Positions 18,258-27,097 of a stretch of DNA of 64,000 nucleotides are shown piece after piece (the first letter of the stretch is position 1; every line of letters begins with the position of its first letter). Under the pieces are notes generated by a model, which did no database searches, was not told where the DNA came from, and saw nothing but the letters and a program-made list of their open reading frames with translations. The stretch lies in NCBI GenBank assembly GCA_021781495.1, contig JAJXWS010000003.1, forward strand, positions 1 to 64,000, given 5' to 3'. Source of the DNA: Acidobacteriota bacterium. Lineage in GTDB: Bacteria > Acidobacteriota > Terriglobia > Terriglobales > Acidobacteriaceae. The position numbers and the translations under genes were made by a program.

Positions 18258-18408
18258 ATCCTGTCTTTCTTCCGCCCAGCCGGCCGCGATGCCGCCCGCA
18301 CGGCCAACGGTCTTCCGCGGCGCACGCGCCCATCCTGCCGGTTAAAAGTGAATCGTAGCAGATAGCCCGCCACGGCATCTCCGCGCCGCTCCGTTAGACT
18401 GGGAGGGC

Positions 18409-19494
18409 ATGAGTACGGCGCATCCACGCATATTGGCTTCGCTGGCTGTCGCGCTGGCCGCGGCGCTTTCCGGTTGCGGCACCCCCGGCGCACCGCAGCC
18501 GCCCTCGCTCAACCTGCCCGCGCGGGTCACGGATCTGGCCGCTGTGCGCACCGGCAACCGCGTCACGCTTACCTTTACCGTCCCTGCCCGCAACACCGAC
18601 AAGCTGCCCCTCAAAAGCGACGTCAGCGCAGGCATCTGCCGCCAGCAGGAAACGGGGCAGTGCGCGGCCGTCGCCAACCTGCAGCTCGCGCCCGGCAAAT
18701 CCGCCACGTTCGCAGAGCAGTTGCCCTCCGAACTCGCCACAGGCACACCGCGCCCGCTCCGCTACTTCGTGGAGCTGAAGAATGACAACGGCCGCTCCGC
18801 CGGCCCGTCGAATCCCTCCGTGGTCCTGGCCGGCCAGGCGCCCGCGCCCGTCACCGGCCTCTCCGCCGAGCTGCGCAAAAACGGTGTCGCTCTGCGCTGG
18901 ACACCCGACGGAACCACCACTGCCGTCCGTCTTCGCCGCACCCTTCTCAACCCCGCGCAGACTCCGCCCCGGCAGGGCCTGCTTGCCCAACCCGCCGAGC
19001 CGCTCCGGCAAAACCTGCTCGTAGACACCGGCCTGGCTGCCGCGGCGGCCATCGACACCACCGTACGCACCGGCCAGAGCTACGAGTATCAGGCCCAGCG
19101 CGTGGTGCGCCTCGCGGCCAACGGCCAGACCCTCGAGCTGGCGGGTGAGCCATCCCAGCCCGTGCGCATCGACGTGCGCGACATCTTTCCGCCCGCCGTG
19201 CCCCGCGATCTGGCCGCCGTGGCAACCGCCGCAGCTGACGGCCTCGCGCCCGCAATCGACCTGAACTGGCGCCCCGACACAGAGGCCGACCTCGCCGGCT
19301 ACATCGTCTACCGCCGCGAGGACGACGCCGCCTGGGAGCGCATCTCGCCGCCCGAGCCGCTGGTCGGCCCCGCTTTCCACGACGCCCGCGTGCAGCCCGG
19401 GCACACCTATCATTACGCCGTCAGCGCCATCGACCAGAGCGGGCATGAAAGCGCGCGCTCCGCCGAGGCTCAGGAGACCGTTCCGAGCCGCTGA
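18409..19494 (+). CDS. Lipoprotein with fibronectin type III-like domains
   Basis: A 361-residue envelope protein. The signal peptide ends in the lipobox LSGC (Cys at about 24), so it is lipid-anchored after export. Three beta-sandwich domains resembling FN3 follow: about residues 38-145 (RVTDLAAVRTGNRVTLTFTV), 147-245 and 260-358 (PRDLAAVAT ... GYIVYRRED ... YHYAVSAIDQSG). The last is the most typical FN3. No catalytic domain is present, so a binding or structural role in the cell envelope is likely. The next gene starts 28 bp downstream and may be co-transcribed, though it encodes an unrelated cytoplasmic enzyme. Confidence 0.85.
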   Translation: MSTAHPRILASLAVALAAALSGCGTPGAPQPPSLNLPARVTDLAAVRTGNRVTLTFTVPARNTDKLPLKSDVSAGICRQQETGQCAAVANLQLAPGKSATFAEQLPSELATGTPRPLRYFVELKNDNGRSAGPSNPSVVLAGQAPAPVTGLSAELRKNGVALRWTPDGTTTAVRLRRTLLNPAQTPPRQGLLAQPAEPLRQNLLVDTGLAAAAAIDTTVRTGQSYEYQAQRVVRLAANGQTLELAGEPSQPVRIDVRDIFPPAVPRDLAAVATAAADGLAPAIDLNWRPDTEADLAGYIVYRREDDAAWERISPPEPLVGPAFHDARVQPGHTYHYAVSAIDQSGHESARSAEAQETVPSR

Positions 19495-19522
19495 CACCTA
19501 TGCCGCAAGAAAGGGACCGCTG

Positions 19523-20332
19523 ATGAAGTATTGCCGCTTCTCGATCGAAAATCGCGTCTGCTACGGCGCCGTGGAGGACCGCAACGGCGAGCCGTGGATC
19601 GTCAGCCTCATCGATGCACCCGAGGAAGACCTGGCCTGCCGGCTTTCGTCCGCACCGGCCCCCGCCGGCTTCCAGCCCATGCCGCTCAGCGCCGCGCGCC
19701 TGCTGCCGCCCGTCACGCCCTCCAAGATCGTCTGCGTCGGCCGCAACTATCGCGACCACGCCAGGGAGTTGGGCAACGAGGTTCCCGCCGAGCCGCTGCT
19801 CTTCTTCAAACCACCGTCTTCCCTGCTGCCCCCCGGAGGCATCGTGCGCATGCCGCCAGCCTCAGCCCGCGTGGACTTCGAGGGCGAGCTCGCGCTGGTC
19901 ATCGGCCGCCGCGCCACCCGGCTCTCCGCCGACGACGACTGGCGCAGCTATGTCCGCGGCTGCACCATCGCCAACGACGTCACCGCCCGCGACCTGCAAA
20001 AGAAGGACGGCCAGTGGACGCGCGCCAAAGGCTTCGACACCTTCTGCCCCGTCGGTCCCCTCGTCAGTGACGAGGTTGACCCCGCATCCGGCCTCATCGT
20101 GGAGACCCGCGTCAACGGCGAGCTGCGCCAGCATGGCTCCACGCTGGACTTCCTCTTCTCCATCCCCGCCCTGCTCACCTACATCACCTCGGCCATCACG
20201 CTTGAGGTGGGCGACCTGCTGCTCACCGGCACGCCCGCCGGCGTGGGACCGCTGGCCGCGGGCGACCGCGTGGAGGTGTCCATCACCGGCCTCGGCGTCC
20301 TCGGCAACACCGTGGAGCACCAGTCACGCTGA
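19523..20332 (+). CDS. Fumarylacetoacetate hydrolase family protein
   Basis: A 269-residue metal-dependent enzyme of the FAH superfamily; members hydrolyse C-C bonds (fumarylpyruvate, acylpyruvates), isomerise 2-hydroxyhepta-dienedioate, or decarboxylate oxaloacetate. The metal site is visible as DFEGELALVI (two Glu) and NDVTARDLQ (Asp). KIVCVGRNYRDHARELG and DLLLTGTPAGVG are family signatures. The start ATG 19523 has AAAGGGA upstream. There is no neighbouring aromatic-degradation gene, so acylpyruvase-like housekeeping is as likely as a catabolic role. Confidence 0.92.
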   Translation: MKYCRFSIENRVCYGAVEDRNGEPWIVSLIDAPEEDLACRLSSAPAPAGFQPMPLSAARLLPPVTPSKIVCVGRNYRDHARELGNEVPAEPLLFFKPPSSLLPPGGIVRMPPASARVDFEGELALVIGRRATRLSADDDWRSYVRGCTIANDVTARDLQKKDGQWTRAKGFDTFCPVGPLVSDEVDPASGLIVETRVNGELRQHGSTLDFLFSIPALLTYITSAITLEVGDLLLTGTPAGVGPLAAGDRVEVSITGLGVLGNTVEHQSR

Positions 20333-20516
20333 AGCGATTGCGCGCCGCTTCGCCACCCTCAGTCGTTTCAGCAGCTTGCGCACGCGCATCCCGGCGCCGT
20401 CGCGCTCCCGCCGCGCCCCGCATGAAACTGGCGCCTTTCGGGACGCATCCAACTGTATGTACACTTGAAGTCGCACAGGCCGGGGAGCGTCGTTCCCCAT
20501 CCCCAAGGAGGAATCC

Positions 20517-21518
20517 ATGCCGCAGAATCTGCTGGAGCAGTTGCGCACCTTCACCGTTGTGGTTGCCGATACCGGCGACATTGAGGCGATGGAAAAGTTT
20601 CGCCCCCAGGATGCCACCACCAATCCATCCCTCATCACCGCCGCCGCGCAGATGCCGCAATACCAGCCCATCGTGGATGGCGTGCTCATCGCCGCGCGCA
20701 ACGATCTGGGAGAAGGCGCAACCGATCAGGCAGTAGCCAATCTCGCCTTCCAGCGCCTCGCCATCGCCTTCGGCAAAAAGATTCTGGACATCGTGCCCGG
20801 CCGCGTCTCCACGGAAGTAGACGCGCGCCTCTCCTATGACACCGAGGCCACCGTCGCCCAGGCCCGCAGCATCATCGCGCAATACGACGCAGCCGGCATC
20901 GGCCGCGATCACGTGCTCATCAAGATCGCCTCCACCTGGGAAGGCATCCGCGCCGCGGAGATCCTGGAGAAGGAAGGCATCCACTGCAACCTCACCCTCC
21001 TCTTCGGACTCCATCAGGCCATCGCCGCTGCTGAGGCCGGAGTCACTCTCATCTCGCCCTTCGTCGGCCGTATCCTCGACTGGTACAAGAAGGACACCGG
21101 CAAGGACTTCCATGGCGCGGACGATCCCGGCGTCCAGTCCGTTACGCGCATCTACCACTACTTCAAAAAATTCGGATACAAGACCGTCGTCATGGGCGCA
21201 AGCTTCCGCAATATCGGCGAGATTACAGAGCTGGCCGGCTGCGACCTGCTCACCATCTCGCCGCAGTTGCTCGCCGAGCTGGAGGCAACCGTGGCTGAGC
21301 TTCCGCGCAAGCTCGATCCCGATACCTCCCGCGCAGTGCCCCTCGAAAGAATCGTTGTAGACAAGGCCGCCTTTGATCGCATGCACGCCGCCGATCGCAT
21401 GGCTACCGACAAACTGAAGGAAGGCATCGAAGGCTTCTCCGCCGCGCTCGTCAAGCTTGAGTCCATGCTGGCCGCGCGCCTCGCCGAGTTGGAGTCGCGC
21501 ACGCCCGCAGCCGTGTAG
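20517..21518 (+). CDS. tal: Transaldolase
   Basis: The pentose phosphate pathway enzyme transferring a dihydroxyacetone unit between sugar phosphates via a Schiff base. The 333 residues match the long TalB-type subfamily. The N-terminal signature DATTNPSLI is present, and the Schiff-base Lys136 lies in [11 protein letters not shown]. The ribosome site AAGGAGGAA sits just before ATG 20517. It stands as a single gene; a GC-rich hairpin 24 bp after the stop codon probably ends the transcript. Confidence 0.97.
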   Translation: MPQNLLEQLRTFTVVVADTGDIEAMEKFRPQDATTNPSLITAAAQMPQYQPIVDGVLIAARNDLGEGATDQAVANLAFQRLAIAFGKKILDIVPGRVSTEVDARLSYDTEATVAQARSIIAQYDAAGIGRDHVLIKIASTWEGIRAAEILEKEGIHCNLTLLFGLHQAIAAAEAGVTLISPFVGRILDWYKKDTGKDFHGADDPGVQSVTRIYHYFKKFGYKTVVMGASFRNIGEITELAGCDLLTISPQLLAELEATVAELPRKLDPDTSRAVPLERIVVDKAAFDRMHAADRMATDKLKEGIEGFSAALVKLESMLAARLAELESRTPAAV

Positions 21519-21541
21519 TTCGCGCTGCAATCTCCTCAACA

Positions 21542-21562
21542 GGGCAGCCCGCGCGGCTGCCC
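21542..21562 (+). terminator. Probable terminator hairpin after transaldolase
   Basis: A perfect 8-bp stem GGGCAGCC/GGCTGCCC with loop CGCGC, followed by TTGCTGTTTCT. The T-tract is poor, so intrinsic termination is plausible but not certain. Confidence 0.6.
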
Positions 21563-21776
21563 TTGCTGTTTCTGCGCTCACCGCACATTCGCAATCGCCC
21601 CTGCGCTTTGCCAACAAACTTCTCCCGCACGCTTGGGACAACGCAACTTCTTCGATAAGCTCAGTGTCAACAAGAAGTAGTTAGGGGCAGTGGCTGGCGA
21701 TCCCGGCTGCACACAGCGCGTCGCCGGCCAGTGCCAAGCGGCAATCCGGCTGCGCATGCAGTCAGAGGAGGTGTGT

Positions 21777-22313
21777 ATGTCAACACAGGTCCACCCACTC
21801 GAACCCTTCTTCCAGCAGGCAGTTCGCAACAGTTATGAAGGTAAGCTGGGGCTGCACGATCCTGAGATGACCAGCTACGTTGCGCACCTGCTCTGCGAGT
21901 TCTCCCAGGCAGACAAGCTCTACGCCGTGCGCGATGAAAACGGCCAGCCCATCGAGGATCTCGAAGCCATGCTCCGCGCCTCCGATCCCGTCAACGGCAC
22001 CGCGCCGTCGTTTGATGCCGAGCGCTCCATGCGCAAGCACATCGGCGACTACGCGCTGTTCGTGGGCGGCATGTACCCTGAGGCCATGGTTCCCGGCAAC
22101 CGTCGTCGCGGCCCGCAGCCCAGCCTCGGAGATCTCATCCGCGCCGGCAAGGAGAGCTACTACATCGTGAGCCAGTTCAACCTCTTTGAGTACGAACAGG
22201 AGGCTCCGTTATTCGCTCGCCTCTCCGACGGATTCGAGCGCTGTGTCCTGGGCCTGTCGCTCGTACGCGAGGAGTTGAACAAGCGCAAAGCCTTGCTGCC
22301 GCCCATCAATTAA
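21777..22313 (+). CDS. Conserved-looking cytoplasmic protein of unknown function
   Basis: A 178-residue protein I cannot assign. The start ATG 21777 is set by the strong AGAGGAGG directly upstream; an open extension to 21690 has no such site. It has no signal peptide and no membrane segment. It is mostly helical and polar, with a possible fold built around FFQQAVRNSYEGKLG, EVTSYVAHLL-like and FDAERSMRKHIGDYALFVGGMYPE. The central GGMYPEAM and the tyrosine-rich KESYYIVSQF look like conserved core elements. It ends 13 bp from the convergent TonB receptor gene. Confidence 0.75.
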   Translation: MSTQVHPLEPFFQQAVRNSYEGKLGLHDPEMTSYVAHLLCEFSQADKLYAVRDENGQPIEDLEAMLRASDPVNGTAPSFDAERSMRKHIGDYALFVGGMYPEAMVPGNRRRGPQPSLGDLIRAGKESYYIVSQFNLFEYEQEAPLFARLSDGFERCVLGLSLVREELNKRKALLPPIN

Positions 22314-22326
22314 GCTCGCCGCTCCA

Positions 22327-24207
22327 TCACCGCCCCAGCGCCAGTTGTACGCCTGCGGTGATGGAGCGGCCCGGCATGGCCACTCCCGTAATCTCCTGGT
22401 ATCCCGTGTTGCTCAGGTTTTCCAGTCGAAGATACGGGCGAATACGCCCCGCGTCGTGTGCCACGGCCAGGTTCCAAACCGGATAAGCGGTCTGCTTGTA
22501 TCGCTGCGCAATCTGCACCATGTTGCTCATGGTCCAGTTGTGAAACGCCCGCGCCGTCCACGTGGCATGGATGTTTTGCACCGGATAATTGAACACATAC
22601 TCTGACTGTAGTCCGTGCAGCGCGCTCTGCGCTCCATGCAGCGCCGTCCATGCAATCCGCACCGTCTGCGACTTCACCGGAATCCAGGTCGCGGACGACT
22701 CCACCCCGCCAAAGCTCAGGCCGCTCAAATTCACCGCATGCCATTGCACCGCGGAAGAAGGCCGCACGTAGTCGATCGTGTCATGCTGCCGCGCGTAAAA
22801 GCCGGTGACGGAAAGCGTCAGCTTCGCGCCGGCAATCCAGTCCAGCCCGCCATCGCCAGACCAGGCCGACTCCGGCTTCAGATCGGGATTGCCAATCGTC
22901 GACGGGTCCGAGTAGTACAGGTCGGTGTAGGTCGGAATTCGGAACCCGTAACCGCCGCTGGCGCGCAGTTTCAATCCATTCATCACGCGCACGCTTCCGG
23001 CAAGCTGCGGAGACCACACCGCCGGCACTCCGCCGGAAAAGATCTCGTTGCGCAAGCCTGCTGAAAAATTCCACCGCCTGTGCGCCGGGCGCAGATCCAG
23101 ATCCGCGTAGCCCGCACCCCGATTGCGCGCATGCACGCCCAGATTGTTGCTCCGGATGCTGTCTCCGTCGGCCTCCAGCCCCAGCAGAAGTAGCGAGCTG
23201 CCAGCCACCGGAATGGTGTGGCGCAGCGACGCCTGCCACGATCCATCGATGTGGTTGTTCTCATACACAGCAGGATCATTGCGCAGCAGAATGAACTCAT
23301 CCGTGTGGCGCCGGAAGCCAAACGCCGCGTTCGTTCTCGTACCCAACTCCTGGCGCATCGAGGCAAACCACCCCTTCGTCCGCTCCCATGAGTTGAAGTT
23401 GCCATAAAACTGGTTTGCGCCGAATGCGCGATCACTCGCCGCAAACAGCAGGTCCGTAACACCCAGCCGCGATCCGGCCCAGCTCTCCGCCGAGGCATCC
23501 TCGTTGCGATAATCGCGGTCCGTCATAAAGCCCGTGGAAAAATTGCGCGTCGCCGTCATGCGCCCGCTCCACCGCCCGCGCACCGCGCCCGCCAGCAGCG
23601 ACTCCTCGTTCTCGCCAAAGCTGCCGCCCCCCGCGCGCAGATGCAGCGAAGCATGATCAGGCGCTGCGGTCAGGAAATCCACCACGCCGCTCAGCGCATC
23701 CACGCCGTGCAGCGTAGACCCCGCGCCCTCCAGAACCTGAATGGAGTCCATTGCCTCCAGCGGAATCGGCAGGTCAAGGTTGTGATGCGCCGACTGGCTG
23801 TCGTTGATGCGAAACCCGTTCACCATCACCAGCGTCTGCGCAAAGCTTCCGCCGCGCAGCACAAGGTCCGATTGCGCCCCGCCCGCACCCCGCTGCTCCA
23901 GAAACACAGACGAGTCCTCGCGCAGCAGGTCGAGCGGCGTACTCACCTGCAGCAATTGCTCCTTCACCGGCAGTACCAGCACAGACCGCGGCGACTCAGC
24001 CAGAGGCACAGGCGTCGCCGACCCCAGCACAACCATGGTCTCCGTCGCAGCCTGCAGGGGCTTCTTCCGGACGGGCTGCTTTCCAGTCTGCGCGGCATCT
24101 GCCTGCGGGTTCTGTGCAACGGACACCGGCGCGCAAAGCGCCAGCGCTATCAGGCTCAACAATGGGACGGAGAAAAGGATTCGCATGGAATAGCTCAAAG
24201 CCATCAT
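22327..24207 (-). CDS. TonB-dependent outer-membrane receptor (BtuB-like size)
   Basis: A 22-stranded outer-membrane transporter for a scarce ligand such as an iron chelate, cobalamin or sugar. The first Met gives 626 residues; a cleaner signal peptide would start at the Met at 24186 (MRILFSVPLLSLIALAL, cleaved after VSVAQ). The plug domain spans about residues 60-165 (REDSSVFLEQRGAGGAQSDL, VMVNGFRINDSQSAHH, VLEGAGSTLHGVDALSG). The rest is the beta barrel. It lacks the carboxypeptidase-regulatory-like N-domain of the giant receptor at 36405. It is divergent from a MarR regulator gene with two inverted repeats between them, so it is probably under that regulator's control. Confidence 0.93.
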   Translation of the reverse strand: MMALSYSMRILFSVPLLSLIALALCAPVSVAQNPQADAAQTGKQPVRKKPLQAATETMVVLGSATPVPLAESPRSVLVLPVKEQLLQVSTPLDLLREDSSVFLEQRGAGGAQSDLVLRGGSFAQTLVMVNGFRINDSQSAHHNLDLPIPLEAMDSIQVLEGAGSTLHGVDALSGVVDFLTAAPDHASLHLRAGGGSFGENEESLLAGAVRGRWSGRMTATRNFSTGFMTDRDYRNEDASAESWAGSRLGVTDLLFAASDRAFGANQFYGNFNSWERTKGWFASMRQELGTRTNAAFGFRRHTDEFILLRNDPAVYENNHIDGSWQASLRHTIPVAGSSLLLLGLEADGDSIRSNNLGVHARNRGAGYADLDLRPAHRRWNFSAGLRNEIFSGGVPAVWSPQLAGSVRVMNGLKLRASGGYGFRIPTYTDLYYSDPSTIGNPDLKPESAWSGDGGLDWIAGAKLTLSVTGFYARQHDTIDYVRPSSAVQWHAVNLSGLSFGGVESSATWIPVKSQTVRIAWTALHGAQSALHGLQSEYVFNYPVQNIHATWTARAFHNWTMSNMVQIAQRYKQTAYPVWNLAVAHDAGRIRPYLRLENLSNTGYQEITGVAMPGRSITAGVQLALGR

Positions 24208-24220
24208 GCTGGGCAGCCAA

Positions 24221-24236
24221 CTTCATTGCAATGAAG
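24221..24236. promoter_or_regulatory. Perfect 16-bp palindrome between TonB receptor and marR genes
   Basis: CTTCATTGCAATGAAG is a perfect palindrome located 14 bp before the first possible ATG of the TonB receptor gene. Its size and symmetry suit a MarR-family dimer. The divergent regulator gene starts 46 bp away. Confidence 0.6.
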
Positions 24237-24252
24237 ATTTGATAGCGACTCG

Positions 24253-24275
24253 AATAGTTTCAGCAGTAAACTATT
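24253..24275. promoter_or_regulatory. Second inverted repeat in the same divergent promoter region
   Basis: AATAGTTT, seven bases, AAACTATT: a perfect 8-bp inverted repeat ending six bases before the start codon of the MarR gene. It is A/T-rich and may cover promoter elements for one or both genes. Together with the palindrome at 24221 it suggests two operator sites. Confidence 0.5.
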
Positions 24276-24281
24276 TTACAA

Positions 24282-24725
24282 ATGCCCATGCGTATCGATG
24301 CCTTCCTGCGGGAAAGTCCCATGTTCGCCGTCAGCCGCGCGGCGCGCCGGTTTGAGGCGCTCAGCGCCCAGGCCCTGGCCGCCGACGATCTCACCTTTCT
24401 GGAAGGGCTTGTTCTGGCAACTCTGTTCTTTGAGGCTCCGCGCATGGTCAAGCCATCGCAGCTCTCCGCCACGTTCCACACCAGCCGCGGCAACATCAGC
24501 CACTGCATCTCATCCCTTGAGGCCAAGGGCCTGCTGCAACGAAAAATCGACCCTGAAGACGCGCGCGCCTATCAGCTCACCCTGAAGCCGCAGGGCCGCC
24601 GCTGTGCCCTGCGCGTTATCAGCGCCTTTGACAGCCTGCAAAAGGCTTTTGAAAAGCAGACCGGCAAAACCGCGCTCAGCGCCATGCTCGCCATCCTGCA
24701 AAAGCTGGAAGCGTTGTCGCAATAA
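24282..24725 (+). CDS. MarR-family transcriptional regulator
   Basis: A 147-residue winged-helix repressor. The recognition region is at about residues 55-100 (MVKPSQLSATFHTSRGNISHCISSLEAKGLLQRKIDPEDARAYQ, given in part: the wing is KIDPEDARAYQLTL). Helical dimerisation segments flank it at both ends (RRFEALSAQALAA, AFDSLQKAFEKQ). No ligand can be predicted. It is divergent from the TonB receptor gene, and the only 74 bp between them hold two inverted repeats, so autoregulation and control of the receptor are the natural inference. Confidence 0.85.
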   Translation: MPMRIDAFLRESPMFAVSRAARRFEALSAQALAADDLTFLEGLVLATLFFEAPRMVKPSQLSATFHTSRGNISHCISSLEAKGLLQRKIDPEDARAYQLTLKPQGRRCALRVISAFDSLQKAFEKQTGKTALSAMLAILQKLEALSQ

Positions 24726-24769
24726 GGCGACCGCGAGTATCGGCCACTTCACCTGCTGCAGGCCACGCG

Positions 24770-26269
24770 CTACAGAATATAGCGGCTCAGGTCCTGATCC
24801 TTCACGATGGTGGCAACCATCTGCTTCACATACTCCGGCGTGATGGTGAAGACCTTCTCCACCCCGGCATTTGACATGCGCTCCGAGTACGGCAGATCCG
24901 CCGTTGCCTCACTCCGTATCGCCTCCGACAAAGCCGCGGCCTGGCCGGATTCCGCAGCGCGGCGGGCAACATCCGGCGCCAGAAAGCTGACGTCTTCCAG
25001 CACGCGCTCCATGATGGTGTGCAGGCGGCGCGCGCCAATATTTTCCGTCGACTCATTCACGCGAAACGCAAACTCGGCAATCTCGCGCAGAGCCTCCGGC
25101 GCAAACTCCAGCCGCACGCCCTCCGTCTCCAGCAGCGCCGTGTACTGCTTGGTCAGCGAAGACTTGGGCTCGCTGAGAATGCGCAGGAAGTCCTCCACCG
25201 TAAGCGACTTCAACTCGACGCGAATCGGGAAGCGCCCCTGCAGCTCCGGTATCAGGTCACTGGGCTTGGACACATGAAAAGCACCGGCCGCAATAAAGAG
25301 GATGTGATCCGTGCGCACCATGCCGTAGCGCGTGTTCACGGTCGTGCCTTCCACGATCGGTAGAATGTCGCGCTGCACGCCCTCGCGCGAGACATCCGGT
25401 CCATGCCCGCCTTCGCGCCCGGCAATCTTGTCAATCTCGTCCAGAAACACGATGCCGCTCGACTCAACCCGCTCCACCGCCACGCGGTTCACCTGGTCCA
25501 TGTCGATCAGTCGGCTCTCTTCTTCCTGCACCAGGTAGTCGAAGGCATCCGTCACCTTCATCTTGCGCTTCTTGGTGCCCGCTCCAAAGATGTTCGGCAG
25601 CATGTCCTTGAGGTTCATCTCCATGTCCTCAAGGTTTTGGTTGCTGATGATGCCGAACTGCGGCCCGTTGCGCTCGCGCACGTCCATCTCTACCATGCGA
25701 TCGTCGAGCTTGCCCTCGCGGAACTGCTGGCGCAGCTTCTCGCGCGAGCGCTGATGGCTCTCCGCGCCCGGCAGCGTCAGTTGTCCCTCCTGTGCGGGCG
25801 TCGCCGGCGGAGGAGGCAGCAGCACATCCAGCAGGCGCTCTTCGGCGTTCATCTCCGCGCGGTCTTCCACTTCCTCCAGCCGCTCCTCGCGCACCATGTC
25901 GATGGCTATCTCCACCAGGTCGCGAATCATCGACTCCACGTCGCGGCCCACGTAGCCCACCTCAGTAAACTTCGAGGCCTCCACCTTTAGAAAAGGCGAG
26001 TTGGTCAGCTTGGCCAGCCTGCGCGCAATCTCCGTCTTGCCCACGCCCGTCGGCCCAATCATGATGATGTTCTTGGGCATGATGTCTTCGGCCAGGTCGG
26101 GCGGAAGCTTCTGGCGGCGCTGGCGGTTGCGCAGCGCAATGGCCACGGCGCGCTTGGCGGCGCGCTGGCCCACCACATGCTTGTCCAGTTCGGCGACAAT
26201 CTCGCGCGGCGTCAACTCGTCCAGCGCGAGTTCCTGTTCTTCAGCGGATGCGGGCAGGTAGATGGCCAT
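24770..26269 (-). CDS. hslU: HslU, ATPase subunit of the HslVU protease
   Basis: A AAA+ unfoldase that feeds substrates to the HslV peptidase. The 499 residues are longer than E. coli HslU (443) because of a larger intermediate domain (about residues 145-290). Walker A GPTGVGKT is at 72-79; the pore motif GYVGRDVES and Walker B ([13 protein letters not shown]) are present. The C-terminus DLSRYIL matches the conserved tail that inserts into HslV and activates it. It is the second gene of the hslV-hslU operon, with a 25-bp gap. Confidence 0.97.
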   Translation of the reverse strand: MAIYLPASAEEQELALDELTPREIVAELDKHVVGQRAAKRAVAIALRNRQRRQKLPPDLAEDIMPKNIIMIGPTGVGKTEIARRLAKLTNSPFLKVEASKFTEVGYVGRDVESMIRDLVEIAIDMVREERLEEVEDRAEMNAEERLLDVLLPPPPATPAQEGQLTLPGAESHQRSREKLRQQFREGKLDDRMVEMDVRERNGPQFGIISNQNLEDMEMNLKDMLPNIFGAGTKKRKMKVTDAFDYLVQEEESRLIDMDQVNRVAVERVESSGIVFLDEIDKIAGREGGHGPDVSREGVQRDILPIVEGTTVNTRYGMVRTDHILFIAAGAFHVSKPSDLIPELQGRFPIRVELKSLTVEDFLRILSEPKSSLTKQYTALLETEGVRLEFAPEALREIAEFAFRVNESTENIGARRLHTIMERVLEDVSFLAPDVARRAAESGQAAALSEAIRSEATADLPYSERMSNAGVEKVFTITPEYVKQMVATIVKDQDLSRYIL

Positions 26270-26294
26270 AATCGAAACGGGCAGACGAAGTCCG

Positions 26295-26867
26295 CTAGCC
26301 CTTCAACTCCTCAATCGTCACGTGGTCATTCGTGTAGATGCAGATATCGCCGGCGATCTTCATCGCCTTCTCTGCAATCTCGCGTGCGGTCAGGTTGGTG
26401 TTCTCCATCAGCGCGCGCGCCGCGGCCGTCGCGTAGCTTCCCCCGCTGCCGATGGCGGCAATCTGCTCGTCCGGATCGATCACGTCTCCCGAACCGGAGA
26501 TCAGGAAGGTCTGCGCCTGATCGGCCACCACCAGCAGCGCCTCCAGGTTGCGCAGCATCTTGTCTGTCCGCCAGTCCTTCGCCAGTTCCACGGCGGCGCG
26601 GTTCAGGTTGCCCGCATACTGTTCCAGCTTGCTCTCAAACCGCGCGAACAGCGAGAACGCATCCGCCGTCGAGCCGGCAAACCCGGCAAGAATCTTGTCC
26701 TGATAAAGCCGACGGATCTTTTTGGCCGAGTGCTTCAGCACATGGTCACCCAGGGTTACCTGGCCGTCCGCAGCCATCACCACCTGGTCGTTGCGACGCA
26801 CACATATCACGGTGGTGGAGCGAATCCGCGGGCGATTTGCCGATGTTGCACCTTTTTGCGAAGCCAA
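26295..26867 (-). CDS. hslV: HslV, peptidase subunit of the HslVU protease, with N-terminal extension
   Basis: A proteasome-like threonine peptidase forming a double hexamer capped by HslU. The 190 residues include the usual core ([22 protein letters not shown], given in part as [12 protein letters not shown]; Lys in [21 protein letters not shown]). In E. coli the catalytic Thr follows the initiator Met directly. Here 17 residues ([17 protein letters not shown]) precede TTV, and no alternative start codon lies nearer. The extension would have to be removed to free Thr18, implying a propeptide. Heading the hslVU operon, it is divergent from an M16 peptidase gene. Confidence 0.96.
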   Translation of the reverse strand: MASQKGATSANRPRIRSTTVICVRRNDQVVMAADGQVTLGDHVLKHSAKKIRRLYQDKILAGFAGSTADAFSLFARFESKLEQYAGNLNRAAVELAKDWRTDKMLRNLEALLVVADQAQTFLISGSGDVIDPDEQIAAIGSGGSYATAAARALMENTNLTAREIAEKAMKIAGDICIYTNDHVTIEELKG

Positions 26868-27097
26868 GGAAAACCTCCGGAAATCTGACGTCCGGCAGGC
26901 AGCAAACCATTCGAGACGCAGTCATCAGTATAGGGCAATCCACCCCAGCCGCCCTACTTCGCCGGCCCCGTTCCGGTTTCCGCCAGCGCCCCGCGCCGTT
27001 GCCCTTGCGCGGCCCATCAGTTTGACGCCCCCACTCCGGCAAACTAGCTTGGAAGAGTGCGGGGCAGCGGGTCTGCGCTTCGCACCAAGGAGCACCG

